Assembly: GCF_032854445.1 (NCBI RefSeq) | Contig: NC_088295.1 | Coordinates: 70,956,028-71,020,027, forward strand | Source: Liolophura sinensis | Taxonomy: Eukaryota; Mollusca; Polyplacophora; Chitonida; Chitonidae | Direction of reading: 5' to 3' | Length of the DNA: 64,000 bases | Shown here: positions 50,401-62,400 of the stretch, piece after piece | Layout: each line of letters opens with the position of its first letter | Numbering within the stretch: position 1 is the first letter of the stretch | Translations under genes and position numbers: made by a program | The notes under the pieces: model-generated | What the model saw: the letters and a program-made list of their open reading frames with translations, nothing else | What the model was told of the DNA's origin: nothing | Database searches by the model: none

Positions 50401-53400
50401 TACATATACAGGTGTGATGCCTCCAGATGAACATGCTCAGAGTATCAACAATTCAGTGTACACGAATGTTGGGGCAAAACTCAGTGTACACTTTGCCAGG
50501 TACGCAGCATGTCTCTTGGGGATGAATGCCACAGAGGAAGTGCCTGATGATTGGTTAGAAGTAGCAGATAAACTCTATTTGCCATTTAACAGTAAAGGCC
50601 AATATCACCCAGAGTTTGAAGGATTTGAACAGTGGACAGGTCAGTTCACTTTATTCTTCATTTTTCCAATATTGTTTTTCATGGTTGTTTCTGATTGCAT
50701 CAAACTTGAATCTTAATGGTTAACATTCACATGGTTTTCAGAGAAAAGATTTTAAAAACCATGTTTCCACCAGAGTTTAACCTTACAATTAATGTCAAAG
50801 CAAGTAATGATTTCTTACAAATTATTTTCTCCTCTGTGACAGTCTGTTGTGTTACCACATACTTATGAAATAAATACCTGTATAACAATTCTTTGTGACT
50901 TTAACTCGAACTACCACCTGAATTGAAATAACCATGAGAAATTTCTTTGCTGCTGTTTTCCAATGTTAATCTATCATGTATTCGACATACTAGATGAGAG
51001 AGGAATTAAACAAGCAGACGCCATCCTGCTGGGCTACCCTCAGATGTGGCCAATGAGTCCTGAGGTCAGAAGGAATGACCTTGAGATGTATGAGAAGATA
51101 ACAAACCCACTCGGGCCAGCCATGACCTGGGGAATGTATGCTATTGGTTGGCTGGAGTTAGGGGATGAGGCCAGAGCTAGAGAACTCTTCTGGAGGAGCT
51201 ACAAGCTTTACGTGCGAGAACCATTCAAGGTTTGTTCAGTTTCTTAACCTTTCATGTGAACATTCCTTTCTGTGCAAGACATGTAAACACAAAAATGGAA
51301 TAAGTATAAAGTTTAGAGATGAATGGGCTTAAAGCAGAGTTTGACAACACGGATTCAAAACAGGCAACTCAGGTTTGTTAGAACATGTACATATAATGTT
51401 TAGTATAATATGTGTTAGTTCTGGATGTAAATGTCAATATTTTGACTCCAGATTTTGGTGTTTAACACTGTAAACGTTACTAGTGCTTATGTTGTGGAAA
51501 ATGTGAATGAAATTCTGTTTTGACATAAATAGCCAATGGTTTTCCTAGAAATTTAATGGCATCGATCTCCATATTTCCAATCTTATATTTTTAAAGGAGA
51601 TACCCAAAAACTTTATTTTCACATTAAATGATGACTAGATCATAACAATATTTATGCTGTGTTAGTCTGTAAACTGCATTTAAAAATATATTATCTTGGC
51701 TAGTTCTATTTAAAAAATTCCATTAAAGTTGGACCATCTGCCTATCTTGTCGACCGCAGAGCGGTGGCCGACGACGTCATGCCAGTAACATCTGCCAGGA
51801 TTATGTATTGAAAAACCCTGCAAAGCATTACCAAATCCATGCATTAGGCTTACCTGCTGTGTGCTTTTCCAGAATTAGCCATTGTATAAATGAATCTATA
51901 GTTACCCCTACATGTACACCTCATAATTAGCACACTGAAAATCATATAAGTAGAACAGCTTTGCAGCAAATATTTTGAAAAATACAGAAGTTGTTGTAGA
52001 TCCTTGAAAAGCGTGTACACCATAGTGACTGGGTGATACGATGACCGATTTTCACTCACGTACCTGCCACTGTAGATAATGCAGCTGCAGTCCCATCTGG
52101 TTTGTCTGCCACAAATTGGACATGGACATCCCGTGGAGAATGTAGCATGGTTTCACGGTCCACAGTCTATAAATCTTTATAACCAAGTTGAGCTATAGAC
52201 CTACTGGTGGCAACATGAGGATTGACACGACGCAAGGATCCATGCTGTCAGACCAGTGGATTGTGAGTTGTAGTGACGAGATAGAAAAGTCTTTTGCTCA
52301 ACGCTGGTGAAAGTAACAATCGAGCTAATCTTTTATGTTTAACTTTGTATTGCCGACAAAAATCAATAAGGCTTGAACTATATTGAATGGAAACAGTGAT
52401 TGGTAAAGACATCTAAATGCCAACTTAAACTTAGTCTGAGTCCAGTTATGGGCATCACGGTACGGCATGCTGTGAGGTATCACGCCTGCGTGGTGTGAAC
52501 AGTAGGTTATTGGCTCCCTACAGTTCGTGTCACAGCCTGCTGCTTCAAACAAGCAAGTAACTAAACAGCTTCCATTGAAAATCCCGGCTTCTTTTCTTTT
52601 TCATTTGTCTTTTTGGGAGTTAAATCAGCCTTTTCTTTTAAAGGTAGAATTAACAAGTCTCAGACACGTACGACTACAATCGATCAAGGGTGTTCACGAT
52701 GAGACATCTGGTTCATATTTTCTCAGTCTGTGTCAGTTTAGACCATGTGAAACTTTACAGTATCCTGTGTTGTGTTACTGCAGGCGCAAGCCACACTTAG
52801 GCATGGATTGTACCGGTCACAAGGTCAAGGATGGCTTGATCATAGTGCTGTAGAGGTTTGATCACAAAATTCTACTGTTTTTCTTCCCTTTTCGACATTT
52901 TAAACAATCAAAATGGATTCAGGGGACAAACTATGTATAAGCAGTTTGGAAAGCCCAGCATTGGGGTTCTGCTTTAGGTCACTGACATTTTGCTGTGTCA
53001 TGGTGTCAGCAACATTTCGTTGGTTGCGTCACAATTCCCATGCGATGACACTACAGTCTTTGTGATGTCACCTTGCGCATCCATTTCAGTGTAATGAGAT
53101 TGGACCACAAGCATGGGTATTACTTTCATACATTAACATTGTCATATGTTGGCCGGCCGGGTCAGCACCATGTTGGAAGGGTATATATATATAATAAAGT
53201 ACATGTATTATCTCACCAGCAGCTGGACCTGGCATATAATACAGATAAACTAATTATAAACACCCATGAGTTAGTGTTTGTACAGTGATGATTTAACCCG
53301 TTGCTGTAGGTCAGTGTCTCGTAGTGATGAAATATCTTCAGCGTTATTCACCCATATTGTGTGCAGATCTGGACAGAGGTGAAGACTGGCCTAGGAGCAG

Positions 53401-56400
53401 TAAACTTTATCACAGGCATGGGAGGCTTCCTGCAGACTGTCTTCTTTGGTTACGGAGGCGCAAGGATACACGTAGAACATTTGTCCTTTGACCCCCGCGT
53501 GCCGCCAGGAAACACTGCTTTACGGTTTGTTGGAGTGGATTATCTGGAGAACTCTTTTGATATGGAAATCACCCATGATAGAGTGCGGATTCTGCCCACG
53601 AAAACCTCCCCCGACTACCCACTAGTACTCAGAATGACGATGTCTAGGGCAGAGTACAAGTTCATCAAAGGTAGGATGAAAGGATTATGTCATCTCTGTT
53701 TATGTAGTTTGAGGGTATAAACTTGCAAGGAACATTTAGCTTAAGCCTTACTTTTTGTTTTTTTTTATTAAATATGATTAAGATCATACAGCTGAGGCTT
53801 GAACTTAAATTTGTACTTGATTTTTTGGTCACAGACAAAGAGCTGTTGTTACCGAGGAAAGCATTTACCTTAAGGACATCTGTGGTGACAGACTGCCCTG
53901 TACCTGAAGGTAAGACCTCTACACTTGCATCTTGTAAACTGGTAGTGCATACTTTTCTCTTGTACATTCGTTTATATGTATTCTATTCTAGTCTATTGTT
54001 TGGTAGCGTTGATTTTGTTTATTTATTTTATCAATGTTTTACGCCATACTCAAGAATATTTCACTGATACGACGGCAGTCAGCATTATGGTGGGCGGAAA
54101 ATCGCTGTGTTTGCAAACAATACAGTAAACCATGCTTGTACATTGTGTGACATTAAGAAATGAAAATGTCCAAATTGTTCCCTTCCCCTCCCGTGGTGGT
54201 ATCTTCAGCTGTTGATATTTGAAATTGCCTGCATTACAATTCCAGGTAGTTCATGTCCCCTCGTTATAGAGCGTTCTTCTTGGGACACTGACCCTCCCAC
54301 CTGGTCAGCCTTAGCTCGCTCACACCCAGCCAAATACGTCATTCTTCATCACACCACCATGGCCAGGTGTTTTAACTACGGGGACTGTAAACAGCAAGCC
54401 AGACTGACAGAGGTCAGAAACTACAAAGCTTGTCTAACATTGGCATTAAATTATTACTACCTAGAGTTCAGACATATATGCTAAATAGCAAGGAATTTGA
54501 TTATATTTATATAATTTGTAATGTTGGTGAAATGCAGTTCTGTCCACATTGATGAACCTGAAACAGTCACTAACATGTAATTATTCTGTGTCATTATTTA
54601 GAGCTTATTACTATCAAGAGTTCAGTATGTGAAGAAATCATAGAATTATAACCTGCATGTTGCAGAACATTTTCTTACATGCCCATGTCTCTTCGTTGTT
54701 GTGACCTACACTGTTTTGTTTATGCATTTACCTATGTACAGATGTACCACAAGGCCTCTATCCCCCAAGGCTTAGGACTGTCAGATGTGGGGTACAGTTT
54801 TCTGGTCGGAGAAGATGGCAGTGTATTTGAGGGAAGGGGTTGGGATGCATCTCTGCCAGACATACTAGGGGACAAAAAGAATTCCATTGGTTTGTTGTGT
54901 TTAGCATACAGAACACAAAGATTACATAATTAGGAGTATAATTTCACAAAAAATGGAGACTTTTAATATTTTTCCTGTGGTAAATATGAACTTAACAGTT
55001 TTCCAAACAAGTTCAAATTTTTTTTGAAAGAAGGTTCCCATATTGAAAGATTAGTTCCTAGCACATTAACATATACTGCAGCCTACTGTGATGTTGAGAT
55101 CCTTTCTACATGACAATTCTTAAAGACTGTTTAATTCATTGTTCATTGCTGTGCTATGATTATTTCTTTGTTGTCTGTCACATTCAAGGCTGTATATTTA
55201 TTCCGACTTTCACATGGAACACAGTGGAGGAAAGCAGCATTTGTATTACATACAAGTACTTGTACAAGGTGTGAAGATATATGTCACACATGATTCATGC
55301 ATCTAAAGTTAGCCATCTCCGATTTCTCCTGGCAGGGATTGGTGCACTTGGGGACTTCTCCTGTGGTGAGCCCAGTGAGAAGTTTCTGGAGGCCATACAG
55401 AGACTGATCAAGTGTGGGGTGGAGAGGTGAGGCTAAAGTGCATCTAAACAATCTAGGCTATGTTTTCTGTATGTGTACATTTCCTACAATCCTGGGAATT
55501 AAGCTTTTAGAGGCATTCTGGCAATTTTCATGTGATTTTTGAATTTTTGCAAGTTGTGAAAGCAGGCCATTGGTTAAATATAGGATATCACAGAAAGATT
55601 TGATTTTTAAAACAAATTCTAAACGGCTCAGTATGTTTTGCTCTCCTTATTTCAAAACTGATCTCACTGTTTTCCTACATCATACTGTGTTGTTGCAAAT
55701 TGTGTTAAAAGTGCCAAAAAAAAATGACCTTGAAAATTTGTCACATTCTACCTGATTATGTTTAAACATTTAGCTGTGAATTGTGAGTTCCTATTGGCCA
55801 TCAAGGTTAAATGCTGGAATTCAGTTCAGTTGTTGCAGGTACACAGGTAGATTAGAAAGAGTTTAAATCCCAGTGATGGGTGATAGTGGAAATCGTGGTA
55901 CAAGGACTGAATTGTTTTGTCAAAGCTGAAAGTGATCGTGTCTCCTTGCAAATAAAACCAGAGATATGGGACTAACACATTCAATATTTCAGTACATGGA
56001 GACAAAACTGATTTAACTGGAAATTATGTAATTGCTACAGGAAAACACAGAAGCACAGAAATGCTGTTTTCTAATTGCTGTAATTTATACTTTGTCATGG
56101 TCAAGAATTTCAAGAAATTTTTCTTCCTCAAATCTTCATTTTGCAGGAAGAAGATTCATCCACATTATCGGGTGATTGGTTTTGATCAGATTCACCATAA
56201 TGATGTTCCGGCTGATCGGCTCCTTTGTGAGATCCAATCTTGGCCACAGTGGGTGAGTATCATGAGTGAAACAAAAGTCTGTGTATAAATGTTCTTACTG
56301 TATGTTTCATATTATGGGCTTATTATGTCTAATGTTACAAATACTGATTCTGTCAGTGGAGGAGAACATGGAAATCTCAGTTTTTCAGTCGCCACATAGA

Positions 56401-59400
56401 TCTGGCTACAGGAATGAAAGTCAGTGTGGCCATAAAACTACATTCAGATAATGAATAATTTGTAACATTTAATGCATATGTATGATGTATTTCTTATTCT
56501 CTTACTGCCTTTTCTTGTTTCAATCTCATCCTGTAACAGCTTTTTCCTGTTTCAGCCTGCAGCCTGTCTCTTCCTGATACAGCTTCATCCTGCAACAGCT
56601 AGCCTCTACCTGTTACAGCCTTCTTCCTGTTACAGCCTTCTTCCTGTTACAGCCTTCTTCCATTTGGCTTTATGTGGTGTCTGAGCCTCACTCCATCTAT
56701 TTACATCTTAATCCTTCTCCAGCTAACTCTAGAATCTACAAATAAATGATACTTGACATTTTACAGCATAATTTTGACACGGGAAAAATGATGGCAGGGC
56801 TAGACTGTGACAGTCCGTGTGATCCTACAGCACCCAGGACACTAGAGGGGGATGTCAAAGATGAGAGTCCCCACCCTACTGTTTTCATGACTCACAAGTG
56901 GGTGAAACATTTAGGGTTCACTTCGGTTTGTACAGTTAGTACAGTACAGTTTGAGAGAATTCCAGCCTATTGATGCAGAGATCTTGAAATGGCCAGGTCT
57001 TCCTTTTTTATGATGCGTCTGTGTTTGAACTGCATACATTACTATTTTGAGAATGTCACAGAACGATTTGTAACTTTCAAGCAAAGAAAGGTGGGGTGAA
57101 GGAAGTACATCATTAACACATAAACACATATGGACCAGCTATTCAATTTGGTATGTTCTCACATGATTAAACAACAGTGTGTCCTTAATATGAGGAGTAA
57201 TATGATGATAATGAGGTGTATATCTAATAATAATAATGCAATTATAGGTTAAAATACATGTAGATTGGAAAAACTGTTTGCTGGATATCGTACTTTAGCT
57301 GTGATTCTTCGCCTTCAGGTTACCAATGAAGAAAGGCAGTGAGGAGGTTGACTTTCGTTACATGGCATCTGTGGGTAACGGTCACCTAGCTACGACAGTC
57401 TACAGTGACACTGTCTATGTGAACGGCCTTTACAATGGACCCACAGGTACCTCCTCCACATAAAAGCAAGCTTTTGTTCCGTTTATTGTGAAATTTTTGA
57501 AAATAAATTTGAGATTTGTTTTTCTTTAAGTATATGGGTAAGGCGAGTATGTCATATCTATTGCCAGAAAAGTCATCCTTTTTCTCTTGGAATATACACT
57601 TGCAAGGGGATTATGCTGTCATATTGAATGGAAAACAACCTGACTGCTTGAAGCAATGCTGTTCATGTAGAATGAGTGTGCATTCAAACTTTAGCTGGCA
57701 CCTTACAGGCACAAACATGTATATCTGGGTGGCATAAGCAGGATGATGCTCCTGAGAGTTGATTCTTGTTTTATAGAATAAGTATGCAATTGTCACTCAT
57801 TGGTTATCAGCTGCTGTTAGAGTACATGTGTAAGACAATTTGTAAACACTGCAATTAGATAACTTTGGTACATCTGACTGGTAGTGACAAGTTTCTTCCC
57901 AGGCTGGACACACAGAGCTCGCATCCCATCTTACAATGCAATACGCTTACACGTCCAAGGGCAGCCAAGTGAAGCAGTCAAGAGGACATATGCTTTGGAT
58001 GTTGAAAGTGGTAGGTGGGCAAATAATCAAAACATAAACATGGATTTATGGATGTTGTTTCCAGTGTTGTTTAGAGAACAGCAAAATAGTGTACATTACT
58101 GCAACTGGAATTTGTCAGCATTTTTGCATGTTTATGCTCTGCCAAGTGTGGCATACAAATGGCATTTGCAGGACATGTGCATAAACTGAAGAAATTGTGC
58201 AATTTGTTAAGCACTGAATTTGACCAGTGCACTGGATACAGTTTGGGCTCTAAGATGATTTTGGTGAGTATGAATGAATTAAATCTGGTTGTACATAAAA
58301 ATACTGTAGATTGATCCAATCAGATCCAATTCTGATTGGAAAGTACACTAGACAGATATTCAAATCCTTAAGAATTGCTGTATGGTGTTTTTGTTTTCTT
58401 TAAGTCTGTCATTGTAGTTAAATTTGTCATTTTTGAGTTTTTAGTTAAATGATATGGATATTTTCTGCCATCACAAAAATGTGAATAATGATAGTTTGCT
58501 GATCAGAGAGAATTTGGATTATCCACATGCATTTATGCAGATGTTTCTGCCTATTTCCAGCCGTGTTTGAAGAGAGTATTATCTCCCCTTATGTGACCGT
58601 CAAACAGAGAACGTATGCACATCAGTATTATAACAGGCTGTTACTGACTGAGATCCTTGTAACAAGGCAGGGTGATACTGACATGGCTGTCGTGCTTACA
58701 GTGAAAAACAACAGGGGAAATGACAGTATAGATATCAGCTTTAAGCAGCCTGAAAATTACCAACGACCCGAAATGTGAGTTATGTGCAGCTCTATTGAAC
58801 ATATTTTAGGTGATGCTGGTCGGAAAATATAAAGTACTGTCCAGATGGAAACTGTCTTACTGATGATAAGAAGACCGTTACTTTTTCTGGGGTGCATTTT
58901 GAGTTCTTTCCCTTTTTATATGGTGTTTTCTAATGGCTAATATACATTAATGTACAGCTGTATTCATGGATCGTGGTGTTAAGGTACATCATTTCCTGTT
59001 ATTTTGTTACATTGCTGCTTATATTCTTTTCTTTATTTGATACCTGATGTCGCAGTTAAGAATGTATGTGACTTTCATCAGGTTTTAAATATTAGCTGAG
59101 AAGACTGGAGTGCAAAGAGTAAATTACAGCTCTTTTCCAGGTACTTGACAAACCACCTACCTTAATTAAAATTAAAGCCAAATCAGACAAGCTAATGTGA
59201 TCAGTCATATCGTTAAGACTTGTCCAGCATGTGTATAACCGCCTCATCGTAGGAGTTTAGGTCCATCATTTTTGTGAGTTTCACACATTGTTTCTAACGG
59301 TTATTGTGGTTCATTGGTTACAGCTGTCCTGATGGCTGTTCTCTGATGGAAGGTCAGACCCTGATTCCAGAGACAGAAACCAGCTCCCTACACCATATCA

Positions 59401-62400
59401 CAGTTGTCTGGAAGAACCTGCCTGCTAAGCTTCGCGTGGAGCCTGGTGTGAGTGAGGCACGCTGGCTGTTTGCCATGTCAGCTGACCAGAACAGGATTGC
59501 TGCAGAACAGACATTTGACGATGCACTGCGTCAGTGGACAGCTAACCATGACTACCTGTACAACATGCACGTTAAGGCCTGGGAGGAGAAGTGGAACAAA
59601 GGACGAATTGAAGTTGATGACAATCCACGTCTGTCCAAGCTCATTTATGGAAGTTTCTACTACATGTTATCGTTCTTGCCTTCCACAGACACATTTGTTC
59701 CAAATAACCAGTTCTATGGTCTCAGTCCAGGCGGTCTGGCAAATGGTGCCAACTGGACAGACTATCAGGGACACGTGTTCTGGGACATGGAGACCTGGAT
59801 GTATCCCACAATGCTCATGTTCCACCCAGAACTTGCCAAGGAGATGCTGTCTTATCGTATCTACAGTATGCCTCCCTCCCAGAAGCGTGCCGAGAGTGGA
59901 GGGTATTCAGGGCTGCGCTATCCATGGGAAGCTGCTTTCACCGGAGGGGAAGTAACTCCTGATATCTGTGTACCCTGTCGTGAAAACCAGCAGCACATTA
60001 CTGGTGATATAGCTTTTGCTGCCAGGCAATATCTAACTGCTACCCGAGACATACACTGGCTTAAATCAGAGAAAGGCTATGAGTTCATCAAAGGAATGGC
60101 AGAATTCTGGAAAACTCGGCCAGAATGGAATGAGAAGACCGGTTACTATGATATAAATGGTAGGTGCATTCTTGTACATGCACACACTAGTATTTGTATT
60201 TGTACTTAAAAGGAGCTATAGGTTTATCCCTTGTCTGTCTGTCAGTCCATCACAACATTTTGGACTTTTTTGTCCATTTGAGATGAAATTGTGTACGTTT
60301 TTGTCCTGTTGTGCATTTACAGACTTTTTCAAAAGAGTTCGTTAATCTGAAGTAAAACTTTATACGTGGTTTCACGGAGGCAAGTTAGAGATCAAGCTTG
60401 AACTTTGGGGTATTTTCATTCGTTTTCACAAATTCATAGCTGTTTTTGTTCTGTTGCGGTCTTAAACATTATTCTGACTGCTCAAACTGGTGCAGGACAT
60501 TGTAAAAGAATTACTTTCAAAATGCTTGCTTTCCTGATTTTTTAAGGGTCTACTTCAGTGGGCTGTCTTCATTTAAAGCAGTGCATGCAATAGCAGCAGT
60601 GGAATTTGTGAATAACACCATATTGATGTACCAGATCAGCTGCATCCATCCTTTCTATCAAGAATGACAAATACCTTTGTCAGCATATAACCTCTAAATC
60701 ATAAACACTAAGCTCAGCTTTCTCTACACCTGATGTGCTTTGTAGGAGTTATGCCCCCTGATGAGCATCAACTCAGCATCAACAACTCTGTTTACACCAA
60801 CATTGGTGCCAAGCTCAGTATTCACTTTGCTCGCTATGCTGCATGTTTGGTTGGGATGAAAGCCACAGAAGAAATCAGTGAGGACTGGTTGGAAGTTGCC
60901 AGAAAGATCTTCATTCCCTTTGATGATGAACGACAATATCACCCAGAATTCCAGGGCTATGGAAATGTGACGGGTTAGTAATTTATTGTTCTGTATGATT
61001 GTAAGCAGTCATTGAATATTGGGTACTTGATAGGCACTAATTCACATTGATTGTTTATCAGTGGCATTGTGAGTAGACATGTTAACCTGCATGCAGTGTT
61101 GTGTATTTATTGTTGTGGTCTTTTGCTCATAAATCTAAGGGTAATTATAATAACAATTTTATGAAATGACATTGTAAGCTACTCAAGCCTGGAAGGAATG
61201 CTTGCAATCTGTTATCATAGTAATCATTATATAAACTGTTCTTGTTGATTAAATGTGTGAATGGACTTTTTGTATGCATAACAAGATCTGAGTTTTTTGT
61301 AGGTGAAAAGAAAATTGTGAAACAGGCAGACGTCATCTTGGCTGGTTTCCCTCAGATGTGGCCCATGCCTGCCACTGTGCGGCAGAATGACCTTGAGGTC
61401 TACGAGATGGTTACCCACCCAGGAGGACCAGCCATGACATGGGGGATGTTTGCCATTGGTTGGCTGGAGCTGGGAAATGAGGAGAAAGCTGCAGACACAT
61501 TTCACAGGAGTTACTCTTTGTACACACGAGAACCATTCAAGGTGACCAATCATAAATGTGTTTCTATTATGCTGGAATTAAAAGGAACTCTTGAAATGCT
61601 AACTCTTATTAAATTGGGTCTATCTGCCCATCCATCTTCCTTGCCTTGATTAAATATTGTCCACTTTTTTTTCATGTATGTTAATTTTGTGTAGGCTCAA
61701 ATCATTTTGGAAAAAGACATCACTCATCCATGCATCACTTTTGCATATTTAGAATGGGATATAAATACTTTCAAGTTGCTTGTTTATATTGTCTTAATTT
61801 TGTTTTATAAATATGACATGAAATTCGTTGTTTTTACTATGGGTCGTTAGATCTGGACAGAGGCCCGATCTGGTATTGGTGCTGTTAACTTCATCACAGG
61901 AATGGGTGGATTCCTGCAGGCGGTATTTTTCGGTTATGGTGGAGCGCGATTACATGTAGAAAAATTGGACTTTGATCCGCGGCTGGTACCAGGGACGTCA
62001 GCAATGCGATTTAAGGGACTAAACTACCTGGGGAACTCTCTGGATGTGGAAATAAAACAGTACTCAGTTCAGGTGATTTGTAGACTTGAGTCCAGAAAAC
62101 ACCCTCTGATGCTGGAAAGTTTGGAGTCAGGTGTGCGTTATCATCTCAAACAAGGTAGGCCTAACTATAGTACAGATGTTCAGTCAACAGTTTAGTTGTT
62201 CTGTCAAATCATTGTGCAAGTAGAGCAGGAAGGAAACATTAGCATGTCAAAGTGGAATCACTTGAACTAGATGTGACTGTATGAGGATAAGAAATATCAT
62301 ACAAACTGTTGTAAAGTACCTGCCACTGGATAGTATTACCACAAAAAGTACATGTACATGTGTCAACTCTGGTTGTAGACTCTACATCTTTCTTGTTGCA

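Noticed and set aside
59452-59955. 167-codon plus-strand frame
   Set aside because: Out-of-frame shadow of the module 4 barrel exon 59324-60159.
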